Below are positions 26,300-33,616 of a DNA stretch of 33,620 bases, one piece after another. The position numbers and the translations under genes are program-made. The stretch comes from VRUE01 sp040879985 (GTDB taxonomy: Bacteria > Actinomycetota > Thermoleophilia > Solirubrobacterales > 70-9), in contig JBBDJH010000005.1 in assembly GCA_040879985.1 (NCBI GenBank), positions 1 through 33,620 on the forward strand. The letters run 5' to 3'. Position 1 is the stretch's first letter, and every line of letters starts with the position of its first letter. Below the pieces are notes generated by a model, which worked only from the letters and a program-made list of their open reading frames with translations, ran no database searches and had not been told where the DNA came from.

Positions 26300-27770
26300 G
26301 CGGCTCCGCCATCGCCGGTGTCTCGGGAACGACCCGGTAGGGCTGCTCGTCGACCTCATCGCGCTCGTGGTACACGCTGTCGGCGTTGACCGCCCAGATG
26401 TCGTGAGTGGAGCCGTCGCAGAGGTTCTCTACCGCGCGCAAAGCCGTCAGCATCGAGTGATCGGAGTTGTTGTACCTGTGCAGCCCGTTGCGGCCGATCT
26501 GCTGGAGGTTGGCGACGCCGCCGAGCCAAACCTTGATCGTCGCCAGGCGGGTGGCGTACTCGGCGTCGTAGATCGGATAGGCCTTCGGCACCCGGACCAC
26601 GTGGCCGCCAACGATCCGCTCCGCCGGGACGAGCCCGAGGGTGGCGATCTCGTCGCTCGCCAGCGCGACCAGCTCGGCATCCTCGGCGCTCCACAGCTCG
26701 TCGCCGGCGAAGCAGAAGTACTCGAGGCCGATGCAGGAGCGGCGCGGGTCGGGGGTCATCCAGGGGCTCCAGGCCCGGAAGTTCTGGATGCGACCCACCC
26801 GCGCGGCGGGGTCGTGGACGTAGACCCAGTTGTCGGGAAAGGGCGGCTCGCCGTCGATCACCAGCGCCACGGTGAGGAAATCCCTGTAACGCAGGCCTCG
26901 CGCCGCCTCGGCGACCGCCGGCGGGGGGCTGGGGCTGGCCATGCCGATCGCCCCGCGCAGCGGTGCCGAGGAGATCGCCGCCGATACCTCCAGGTCCTCT
27001 CCGCCGGCGCGGACCGCGACGACGCGGTCATCCTCCAGCACCAACCGCTCGGCCGGGGCGCCGAGCCGGACCTCGCCACCCGCGGCGACGATCCGGCGTG
27101 CCATCTCCTCCCACATCTGGCCAGGCCCCAGGCGCGGATAGCGGAACTCCCCGATCAGGCTTTTCGGTCTATTGGCGGGACGGCCGGGCAGGGCGGCGCG
27201 CGCCGCCTTCCACAGCGAGAGGTCGTCGATCCGCTGCGCCGCCCACTCGGCACGCAGCTCGTCGGTCGACACGCCCCAGACCTTTTCGGTGTAGGTCTTG
27301 AAGAAGAGTTCGAAGAGGCGCCGCCCGAAGCGCGCGCTGACCCATTCCTCGAAGCTCTCCTCCTCGCCGCTGCGGCGCAGCTTGGCGCGGCCGTAGGAGG
27401 CGGCGCAGCGGGCCAGCTCGAGCGGCCCGACCTTGGCGACGACGTCGCTGCCGCGCAGCGGGTAATCGATGAAGCGGCCGCGCCAGTAGATCCGTGAGAG
27501 GCGCGGGCGCAGCAGCATCTCGGCTCCCAGCACCTCACTCCAGAGCGCCTCCACCTCGGCGCTCTTGGTGAAGAAGCGATGGCCTCCGAGATCGAAGCGG
27601 TAGCCGTCCTGCACCACGGTCCTGGCCAGGCCTCCGACCGACTCGGTGGCCTCGAGGACGACGACGGATCGGCCGCGCTTGCCCAGCTCGTAGGCGGCGG
27701 TGAGGCCGGCCGGGCCGGCGCCGAGCACGGCAACCGGGGCGCTGTCGTTTCTGGATGGTGACTGCGTCAT
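26283..27770 (-). CDS. FAD-dependent amine oxidase-type protein, UDP-galactopyranose mutase-like
   Basis: The 495-residue protein has an N-terminal FAD dinucleotide fold (VAVLGAGPAGLTAAYELGKRG, glycines 17, 19 and 22; Glu40 for ribose). GGLARTVVQDGYRFDLGGHRF follows, a hallmark of the protoporphyrinogen-oxidase/UDP-galactopyranose mutase group. YWRGRFIDYPL and FKTYTEKVWG are typical of the variants found in polysaccharide clusters. The C-terminus has LQQIGRNGLHRYNNSDHSM, like mutases. A role in making or altering a nucleotide sugar for surface glycan is inferred from neighbours. It is divergent from the GT2 gene, sharing a 30-nt promoter region. Confidence 0.82.
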   Translation of the reverse strand: MTQSPSRNDSAPVAVLGAGPAGLTAAYELGKRGRSVVVLEATESVGGLARTVVQDGYRFDLGGHRFFTKSAEVEALWSEVLGAEMLLRPRLSRIYWRGRFIDYPLRGSDVVAKVGPLELARCAASYGRAKLRRSGEEESFEEWVSARFGRRLFELFFKTYTEKVWGVSTDELRAEWAAQRIDDLSLWKAARAALPGRPANRPKSLIGEFRYPRLGPGQMWEEMARRIVAAGGEVRLGAPAERLVLEDDRVVAVRAGGEDLEVSAAISSAPLRGAIGMASPSPPPAVAEAARGLRYRDFLTVALVIDGEPPFPDNWVYVHDPAARVGRIQNFRAWSPWMTPDPRRSCIGLEYFCFAGDELWSAEDAELVALASDEIATLGLVPAERIVGGHVVRVPKAYPIYDAEYATRLATIKVWLGGVANLQQIGRNGLHRYNNSDHSMLTALRAVENLCDGSTHDIWAVNADSVYHERDEVDEQPYRVVPETPAMAEPLSGGS

Positions 27771-27786
27771 TGCGGTGCGAGATGGT

Positions 27787-27802
27787 ATTAGGTATCCCTA
27801 AT
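27787..27802. promoter_or_regulatory. TTAGG-N4-CCTAA palindrome overlapping a start codon
   Basis: ATTAGGTATCCCTAAT is a perfect 6-bp inverted repeat with a 4-nt centre, the same arms and spacing as the core of the iron box at 22267-22280. It lies between the divergent FAD enzyme and GT2 genes and covers the ATG at 27801. Outside the core it matches the 19-bp box poorly, so it may be a weak DtxR-type site or an unrelated operator. Confidence 0.45.
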
Positions 27803-28775
27803 GGCCGCCCCCCGACCCGACGATCGCCCCTCCGCGCCCCCCGGCCCGAGCCTGGCGGCGGTCGTCCCGGCCACCGACGCACCGCCCACGCTGGACCGTT
27901 GCACGGCCGCCCTGCGCGGCGGTGAGCGGACCGCGGAGGAGCTGTTCGTCCAGCGCGGGCCCGCCGGCGCCGGTCCGGCGGCGGCGCGAAACGCCGGCGC
28001 CGCGCGGGCCGGCGGAGACGTGCTCGTCTTCGTCGACTCCGACGTCGAGGTGCACGCCGACGCTCTCGCCCGGGTCGCTCGCCGCTTCGCCGAGGACCCC
28101 TCGCTGGCCGCGGTGTTCGGCGCCTACGACGACGCTCCGGCGGCCCCGGGCCTGACCTCGCGCTTCCGCAACCTGTTGCACCACCATGTCCACGCTTCCT
28201 CCGCCGGGGAGGCGGAGACCTTCTGGGCCGGCCTCGGCGCCGTTCGCCGCGCCGACTTCGAGGCGGTCGGCGGTTTCGACGCCGAGCGCTTCGCCGCTGC
28301 CAGCGTCGAGGACATCGAGCTGGGGATGCGCCTGCGCGAGCGCGGGGCCCGGATCGTCCTCGACCCGGCGATCCGCGGCCGTCACCTGAAGGCATGGACT
28401 CCGTGGACGATGGTGCGGACCGACTTCCGCCACCGCGGGGTCCCTTGGACGCTGCTGCTGCTCGAGCGCGGCAGCGGCGCCACCGCGCTAAACCTCGGTT
28501 GGCGCCACCGCGCCAGCGCCGCGATGTGCGGGCTGCTTGCTGCGGCGGCGCTTGCCCGCCGCCCTCGGATCGCCCTCGGATCGCTGCTCTCGGTCCTGGC
28601 GCTGAACCGCGACCTGTACGCGCTGCTGGCACGTCGCGGCGGCGTCCCGTTGCTGGCCGCCGGCATCGGCCTCCATCTCCTCCACCAGCTCACCGCTACG
28701 GCGGCCGCCGCAGTCGCCGTCGCCGCGCATCTGCGCCGGCGGGCCCGCAGCGTCCCAGGTGGGGGTCGGGCATGA
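27801..28775 (+). CDS. Glycosyltransferase family 2 protein
   Basis: The 324-residue protein has a GT-A fold. It contains GPAAARNAGAARAGGDVLVFVDSDVE with the metal-binding DSD at 79-81, the acceptor-side FWAGLGAVRRADFEAVGGFD, and an ED pair (170-171) in VEDIELGMRLRERG. Two or more hydrophobic segments near the C-terminus (ASAAMCGLLAAAALA, LLAAGIGLHLLHQLTATAAAA) probably anchor it in the membrane. The N-terminal strand is short and Pro-rich. It heads a three-gene operon with 4-nt overlaps; the acceptor and sugar are unknown. A palindrome covers its start codon, so binding there would block translation or transcription start. Confidence 0.85.
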   Translation: MAAPRPDDRPSAPPGPSLAAVVPATDAPPTLDRCTAALRGGERTAEELFVQRGPAGAGPAAARNAGAARAGGDVLVFVDSDVEVHADALARVARRFAEDPSLAAVFGAYDDAPAAPGLTSRFRNLLHHHVHASSAGEAETFWAGLGAVRRADFEAVGGFDAERFAAASVEDIELGMRLRERGARIVLDPAIRGRHLKAWTPWTMVRTDFRHRGVPWTLLLLERGSGATALNLGWRHRASAAMCGLLAAAALARRPRIALGSLLSVLALNRDLYALLARRGGVPLLAAGIGLHLLHQLTATAAAAVAVAAHLRRRARSVPGGGRA

Positions 28776-29698
28776 CGGCGGCCGTGCGACTCGGCCTCGT
28801 GGGCTGCGGTCGGATCGCCGAACGGGGCTACCTGCCCGCCGCCCGCGGGCTCCCGCAGCTGGAGATCGTCGCCGTCGCCGACCCGGACCGCGAGCGCACC
28901 GCGCGGCTGCTCGCCGGCACCGACATCGCCTCCTTCGGCGGGGTCGAGGAGCTGGTCGCGGCCGGTTCGGTCGAGGCGCTCGTCATTGCCGTTCCGGCCG
29001 ATCGCCATCTTGCCGTGGCCCGGATCGCCGCCGCGGCCGGCTTGCCGAGCCTGGTCGAGAAGCCCCCCGCATGCGATCTGGCGGAAGCGCTCGAGCTCGC
29101 CGCGCTCGAGCCGGCGCCGGCGATCGGCTTCAACCGCCGCTTTCTGCAGGGAATCGAGCTGATGCCGTCGATTCCCGCCGACAGCTGGCTCGAGCTCGAG
29201 CTCGAGCTGTGCTTTCAGCGGCGTGCCTGGGGCGCGCATGCCGGCCACGACGAGGCGCTGCTCGACGCCGGCACGCACCTGATCGACCTGGCCGTGTTCC
29301 TCACCGGCTCCACTCCGATCGCCGTCCGCGACGCCGTCGTCGAGCCGGGGTGCGCGAGTATGGAGTTGGAGCTGGGGCGCGGCCGGGCACGGATCGAGTG
29401 CGCCACCGACCGTGGCTACGCCGAGCGAGTCGAGGTGCGCGACCGCGGCGGCAGGACGCTCGCCGCCACCGCGACCGGACGGTTGCGGGCGCGGACGGCG
29501 CGGCTGCGCGGCGCCGGCGACCCGCTGGTCGGTTCGCTGCGCCGTCAGCTCGACGCCTTCGCCGCGGCCAGCCGGGGGCAGTCCGCGCCGGTGCTCGCCG
29601 GGGCGGCGGACGGCGTCGCCGCGATGGCGGCGGTCGAGGCGGCGCGGCGCTCGGCCGAGCTGAACGGCGCCGAGGTGACGGTTGAGGGCCCCGCGTGA
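28772..29698 (+). CDS. Gfo/Idh/MocA-family oxidoreductase
   Basis: This is an NAD(P)-dependent sugar or cyclitol oxidoreductase of 308 residues. The Rossmann motif is GLVGCGRIAERGY (GxGxxA type, 8-20), followed by VAVADPDRER and the family's EKP motif at 96-98 (LVEKPPA). DAGTHLIDLAVFLTG carries Asp165 and His169, which usually take part in catalysis. The start overlaps the GT2 stop as ATGA. Its place between a glycosyltransferase and a phosphodiesterase-like gene suggests nucleotide-sugar modification. Confidence 0.87.
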   Translation: MTAAVRLGLVGCGRIAERGYLPAARGLPQLEIVAVADPDRERTARLLAGTDIASFGGVEELVAAGSVEALVIAVPADRHLAVARIAAAAGLPSLVEKPPACDLAEALELAALEPAPAIGFNRRFLQGIELMPSIPADSWLELELELCFQRRAWGAHAGHDEALLDAGTHLIDLAVFLTGSTPIAVRDAVVEPGCASMELELGRGRARIECATDRGYAERVEVRDRGGRTLAATATGRLRARTARLRGAGDPLVGSLRRQLDAFAAASRGQSAPVLAGAADGVAAMAAVEAARRSAELNGAEVTVEGPA

Positions 29699-31212
29699 TC
29701 GCGGTGATCCAGTTCGACGCCGCAAGCGCCGCGCTGCTGCGGCGGCTCGGCGATGCCGGCAGGCTGCCGAACCTCGAAGCGCTGCGAGCGCGCGGCGAGC
29801 AGATCGAGCTCGAGGGCCCGGCCGATCACTTTCCCGCCAGCGCCTACCAGACCCTCTACCGCGGGGTCGAGGTCGGCGACCACGGGCTCTTCTACCCCTT
29901 TCAGTGGGCTTCCGAGCGGCAGTCGATCCGGCTTGCCGCCGAGTTCGGCGCGGCGCCGGCGATCTGGGAGCGGCTGGCGGGCGCCGGCCGCAGCACCCTC
30001 GCGATCGATCCCTACGAGTGCCACGCCCCGCGGGAGTCCGAGGGCGTGCTGCTCAGCGGTTGGGGGATGCGCGAGCGGGTCGTCCTCGAGCGCTGGTCGC
30101 GCCCGGCGGGTCGCGACCGCGCGCTGCGCCGCCGCCACGGCCGGCCCGCCGACGTGACCGAGGTCTTCGGCGCCCAGCGCCCGGCCGAGCTGCAGCGCCT
30201 GCGCGAACGCTTCCTCGCCGCTCCCGCGCGGGTCGCGGACGCGGCGATCGAGCTGCTCGGGGAGCGCCGCTTCGATGTCGTCTGGATCACCTTCGCGGCG
30301 CCGCACCTGGCCGGCCACCGGCTCTGGGAAGTGCCCCCCTACCTCGACGACGGGCGCCTCGGCGCTGCCGGGCGCGAGGCGATCGACAGCGCGCTCGCCG
30401 ACGTCTACGCGGAGGTCGATGCGCAGCTCGGCCGGGTGCTCGAGGCGCTGCCGGAAGAGGCCGACGCGATCGCCTGCTCGGTGCTGGGGATGGACGTCAA
30501 CACGAGCCGCGCCGACATGCTGCCGGCGATGCTCGCCGCCGTGCTCGGCGGCGGCGGTGGCGAGGCCGGCGGTGGCGAGGACTCGGACTCGGGGGCGATG
30601 TGGCGCCTGCGCGCGGCGCTCTCGGGCCGCCTGCGCGGCGCCGTCGCGGCGGCGATGCCCGACCGGATGGCGCTCGAGCTGACCGCCAGGCTGGAGCTGC
30701 GCGGCGTCGACTGGTCGGCGACCCGCGCCTTCGCCCACCCCGCCGACAACCAGGGCTACATCCGCCTCAACCTGGCCGGGCGCGAGCGCGACGGGATCGT
30801 CGCCGCGGAGGAGGTGGAGGAGCTGATCGCGTCGATCCGCGCCGGGCTGGCCGACTTCCGCGATCCCGACGGCCAGCCCGCGGTCGCCTCTGTCGACACC
30901 GTCGCCGAGCGCTGGCAGGGCAGCGCGGTCGATCGCCTTCCCGACCTCGTCGTGCGCTGGCGGCCGACCTCGGCGGTCGCGATCGAGGCGCTGCACTCGC
31001 CGCGCTTCGGCACCGTGCGCCGCCAGGGCTACGGCAGCGGCCGCACCGGCAACCACACCGACGGCGACGCCTGGGCGATCCTCGCGCCGGGCGCCTCGCG
31101 CCTGCGCGACCCGGGGCGTCCGGCGCGGATCGCCGATATCGCGGCGACGGTCGCGGCGCTCAACGGGGTCGATCTGGACGGTCTCTCGGGTACGCCGTTG
31201 ATGGAGCGGTAG
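29695..31212 (+). CDS. Alkaline phosphatase-superfamily (type I phosphodiesterase-like) protein
   Basis: The 505 residues fit the alkaline phosphatase-superfamily proteins found in polysaccharide clusters. There is an Asp8 in IQFDAAS near the N-terminus, PNLEALRARG, a possible nucleophile region PASAYQTLYRG (47-56), and a final metal-site histidine in GNHTDGDAWAILAPG (about 454). Two expected stretches look altered. FAAPHLAGH lacks the usual D of DxxxH. SVLGMDVN stands where SDHGM or SLHGM would be. No signal peptide is seen, so it is probably cytoplasmic. The start is GTG at 29695, overlapping the oxidoreductase stop as GTGA. Activity is uncertain; it may be divergent or inactive. Confidence 0.72.
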   Translation: MIAVIQFDAASAALLRRLGDAGRLPNLEALRARGEQIELEGPADHFPASAYQTLYRGVEVGDHGLFYPFQWASERQSIRLAAEFGAAPAIWERLAGAGRSTLAIDPYECHAPRESEGVLLSGWGMRERVVLERWSRPAGRDRALRRRHGRPADVTEVFGAQRPAELQRLRERFLAAPARVADAAIELLGERRFDVVWITFAAPHLAGHRLWEVPPYLDDGRLGAAGREAIDSALADVYAEVDAQLGRVLEALPEEADAIACSVLGMDVNTSRADMLPAMLAAVLGGGGGEAGGGEDSDSGAMWRLRAALSGRLRGAVAAAMPDRMALELTARLELRGVDWSATRAFAHPADNQGYIRLNLAGRERDGIVAAEEVEELIASIRAGLADFRDPDGQPAVASVDTVAERWQGSAVDRLPDLVVRWRPTSAVAIEALHSPRFGTVRRQGYGSGRTGNHTDGDAWAILAPGASRLRDPGRPARIADIAATVAALNGVDLDGLSGTPLMER

Positions 31213-31226
31213 AGGCGAGCGGCGAC

Positions 31227-31273
31227 GGGGTGCCTCTCGCCCCGGGAGGGAGAAGAGGGGGTGCCTCTCGCCC
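31227..31273. repeat. 16-nt direct repeat
   Basis: ggggtgcctctcgccc occurs at 31227-31242 and 31258-31273, 15 nt apart, just after the last gene of the glycan operon. The sequence ggcgag at 31214-31219 could pair with either ctcgcc. It may be part of a terminator region or a short replication slip. Confidence 0.6.
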
Positions 31274-31373
31274 GAACAAACGGCGGTCTAATTGAGGGTC
31301 TAGCGATTCGGCTAGCGAAACGCTTGCCCTTCGCCTCTGAGTAGTTCAGGTTCGCCGGGTCCATTGAAAAAGT

Positions 31374-31404
31374 GGCCCCGGCGCTGACTAAACAGCCCGG
31401 GGCC
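31374..31404 (+). promoter_or_regulatory. Strong leader hairpin before a broken gene
   Basis: ggccccgg (31374-31381) and ccggggcc (31397-31404) form a perfect 8-bp stem with a 15-nt loop. It ends 7 nt before an aggagg ribosome-binding site (31412-31417). It may be a leader structure or the terminator of upstream transcription. The rest of 31213-31428 holds no gene. Confidence 0.5.
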
Positions 31405-31428
31405 GTGACATAGGAGGTTCTAGCTCCC

Positions 31429-31515
31429 ATGCACGACCAGCCTAAACGGCGAGGCGACCGCGACCTACGCGCTCAGAGCGTGGTTCTCGGCTTCATCCTC
31501 GACCAGCACCCCAAT
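31429..31515 (+). pseudogene. 5' fragment of a small gene, probably a winged-helix-type protein, cut by an IS fragment
   Basis: An ATG with a perfect aggagg 11 nt upstream starts MHDQPKRRGDRDLRAQSVVL, GFILDQHPNVH. This looks like the N-terminus of a small helix-turn-helix-type protein (basic start, then an amphipathic helix ending in DQHP). From about 31515 the frame becomes Pro/Arg-rich sequence that is the antisense of the transposase. The normal protein is therefore lost. The helix-turn-helix assignment is a memory-based impression and needs a search. The good ribosome-binding site argues that the gene was once expressed. Confidence 0.5.
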
Positions 31516-32183
31516 GTCCACCCATCCCCCACACCGCGCCGACGCGCACCGTCGATCAAGGCAGCCGCGAACAGGCTTTCGGCTTCCTTTGCCGTCTCGA
31601 CAGTCCAGGAGACCGGTAGCCCGGTCTTCGAGCATGCCGCCAGGTGCAGCTTGTAGCCGTAGAAAGAGCCGCCTTTACGAGTCGAGATCGCCGAGCGGCG
31701 TCCCCAGGTGGCATCCGTGTCCGAGTAGCGCCGTGGCTCCACAACCTCGCCGATGTCGCGCTGGCCGTTGGCATACGCGGGCATGTCGGATGCGTCGATG
31801 GCGAGGTCAGTGCCGTAGCTCGGCAGCTTTGCCTTGAGACCTTCGACCACGCTGTCGATGCAGCGTTCCAGCTTGTCGCCGTGGGCGCGCAGCTTTTCAG
31901 CGAATCGATAGGCGGCGTAGACGCTCGGGGGCTCCCCTTCGCAGCCAAGCGCCCGTTGCAGCGCCCAATGCTCGCGGACCAGGGCGACGGTCTTCGTCCA
32001 CGTCGGCAGGGCGTAGAGGCTCTTGCAGAGAGCCAGCCCGACCATCGTGCGGATCGGGTATCCGGGTCGGCCCGTCCAGCGGGTGGCCTCCAAGTCGGCG
32101 ATCAACTGCCGAATCTCAGGCGAATCGAGAAGTTCTGCGACCTGGCCAGAGGCCGGACGCGGTGCTACTTTGGGAACTGCCAT
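31473..32183 (-). pseudogene. Truncated IS4/IS5-type DDE transposase
   Basis: The 236-residue frame starts MAVPKVAPRPASGQVAELLD. It contains the N-terminal transposase domain (RTMVGLALCKSLYALPTWTKTVALVREHWALQRALG), then the first catalytic Asp in DLAIDASDMPAYANG (Asp130). A segment typical of DDE transposases follows (KGGSFYGYKLHLAACSKTGLPVSWTVETAKEAES). After IDGARRRG (near 31530) the similarity ends and unrelated codons run to a stop inside the stump of the neighbouring gene. The second Asp and catalytic Glu are missing, so it cannot be active. The left IS end should lie upstream of 32183 but I found no clear inverted repeat. Confidence 0.8.
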
Positions 32184-32316
32184 CGAGCTTCTACCTCGTT
32201 TGGCCTGGCCCTCGGACGCACCAACGTCGCGGGGGCCGTTTTTATGACTGCGAAGGATGCGATACTACGGCTTAGGTCGGACGGAAAATGCGCTCTAGAA
32301 TGCGAAAAACGGACAA

Positions 32317-33090
32317 ATGAGCGACACGGTTACTCTCGCCCTGCAAGGGGAGGTGTCGCTGACCGAGTTCTCTGCTGCGGTCACTCGATTTAACGCGTTG
32401 ATCGCCGCGCTCGCGGCCGACTCTCACGTTGAGGACGTGGAGTGGCAGATCGACGCGCTGGAGTACAGCAGCGCTATCACTACGGCTCGTGGTGTCCCGC
32501 TAAATGGCGGCGACCCGCAGCAGATAGAGCGCGTGGTTGCGGCCTACCACGAAGTTGGGGAGGCTCTTGAACAAGGCACCACGATCCCGTTCGCCGAACC
32601 CGTTAAGAAAGAAGCTCGGGGCATCGCAGAACTTCTCAAGAGTTCCTCTCACATCGAAGCGGTGCGATTTGAGACTGCTGAGGCTGACGCAACGATCCGC
32701 GAGCTGGCTGAAGATTCTGAGATTCCACAGAAAGCTGTTAAGCCCAAGGGGTCCTACGGCTCCGTTACGGGCCGGGTTCAGACGCTCACCAGTCGCAACG
32801 CACTCAGGTTCACTCTTTATGACCATATCTACGACCGCGCCGTCTCCTGCTACCTGGTCAAAGGACAGGAGTCGATGATGCGCCAGATGTGGGATCGAGT
32901 TGCGACGGTGGAGGGCTTTTTGAGTCGTGACCCCGTCACTAGCCGCCCCCTGAACGTGCGGCGAATCTCGGCGGTAACTCCGTTGACGGAGGTTGCGCCC
33001 GCCGACTACCTCAAAGCACGCGGTGCGATCCCATCCAACGAAGGCGACGATTTGCCAGAGGCGCAGATAAGGCGATTGCGCGATGCCTGA
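32317..33090 (+). CDS. Protein of unknown function, partner of a PIN nuclease
   Basis: I do not recognise this 257-residue protein. Residues 1-120 look alpha/beta (TVTLALQGEVSLTEFSAAVT, then VEWQIDALEYSSAITTARGV). Residues 147-222 alternate strands in a pattern compatible with an OB-like barrel (YGSVTGRVQTLTSRNALRFT, VSCYLVKGQESMMRQM, RRISAVTPL). The end is charged. It has no signal peptide or membrane segment. It overlaps the PIN gene by 8 nt, so the two are co-translated. It is larger than typical VapB antitoxins and lacks an obvious AbrB, MetJ or Phd domain at its N-terminus. Base composition is less GC-rich than the ribosomal region, which fits acquisition by transfer. Confidence 0.8.
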   Translation: MSDTVTLALQGEVSLTEFSAAVTRFNALIAALAADSHVEDVEWQIDALEYSSAITTARGVPLNGGDPQQIERVVAAYHEVGEALEQGTTIPFAEPVKKEARGIAELLKSSSHIEAVRFETAEADATIRELAEDSEIPQKAVKPKGSYGSVTGRVQTLTSRNALRFTLYDHIYDRAVSCYLVKGQESMMRQMWDRVATVEGFLSRDPVTSRPLNVRRISAVTPLTEVAPADYLKARGAIPSNEGDDLPEAQIRRLRDA

Positions 33091-33562
33091 CGATCCCCGC
33101 CGCATCTACTGGGATGCGAACGTGCCCCTCTCGTTTCTCAACGGTTTGCCAGAGCGAGTTCCGACCATCGAAGAGTTGTTCAGGCAGGCTCGGGCGGAAG
33201 AGATCGAGTTGCTGACCTCGTCGGTCAGCCGGGTTGAGGTCGCGTTCGCCAAAAGCGAGAAGGAAAGCGGATCATTGGACGAGGGTGCCGAGGAAGCAAT
33301 CGAGGCGTTCTGGGCTCCGGGTTCCCCGCTCAAAACGGTCGAGTTCTACGACCTGATCGCGGACAACGCGAAGGCCTTAATCAGGCAGGGAATTGAGCAG
33401 GGCTGGGGCGGCTTGAAGCCGATGGACGCGATCCACATCGCTACGGCTCAGCGAATGGGCGTTTCCGAGATGCACTCCTACGATGACCGCGTTAAAAAGT
33501 GGTCGGACAAGCTGGGGTTCCCGATCACTGATCCCGACACTGCTCAGGGCGTACTCGGATAG
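33083..33562 (+). CDS. PIN-domain ribonuclease-like protein (VapC-like)
   Basis: PIN proteins are Mg/Mn-dependent RNases, often toxins of type II systems. The 159 residues carry the four expected acids: Asp11 (IYWDANVPLSFL), Glu52 (SRVEVAF), Asp115 (KPMDAIHIATA) and Asp134/135 (HSYDDRV). The site therefore looks intact. It is translated from an ATG inside the end of the upstream unknown gene, with no antitoxin of usual size on either side inside the window. It could be a toxin neutralised by the upstream protein or an RNA-processing enzyme working with it. Confidence 0.85.
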   Translation: MPDDPRRIYWDANVPLSFLNGLPERVPTIEELFRQARAEEIELLTSSVSRVEVAFAKSEKESGSLDEGAEEAIEAFWAPGSPLKTVEFYDLIADNAKALIRQGIEQGWGGLKPMDAIHIATAQRMGVSEMHSYDDRVKKWSDKLGFPITDPDTAQGVLG

Positions 33563-33568
33563 CTAATG

Positions 33569-33616
33569 TCCGTGGTCACGCAAAACTGTCGCTCCGTGAT
33601 CACCGAAACGTGTAGG
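33569..33616. repeat. Tandem imperfect 24-nt repeat at window end
   Basis: Units 33569-33592 and 33593-33616 share tccgtg, tcac and tgt at the same spacing (17 of 24 positions); a third unit may begin at 33617 (tcca). Short tandem repeats of this size next to accessory genes resemble the multiple end repeats of some insertion sequences such as IS21 relatives. The window ends before this can be judged. Confidence 0.5.

Noticed and set aside
31429..31656. 75-residue plus-strand protein
   Set aside because: Only the first ~29 codons look coding; the rest is the antisense of the transposase, so it is described as a broken gene.
31473..32183. Active transposase
   Set aside because: The frame loses similarity after the first catalytic Asp region; the remaining catalytic residues are absent.
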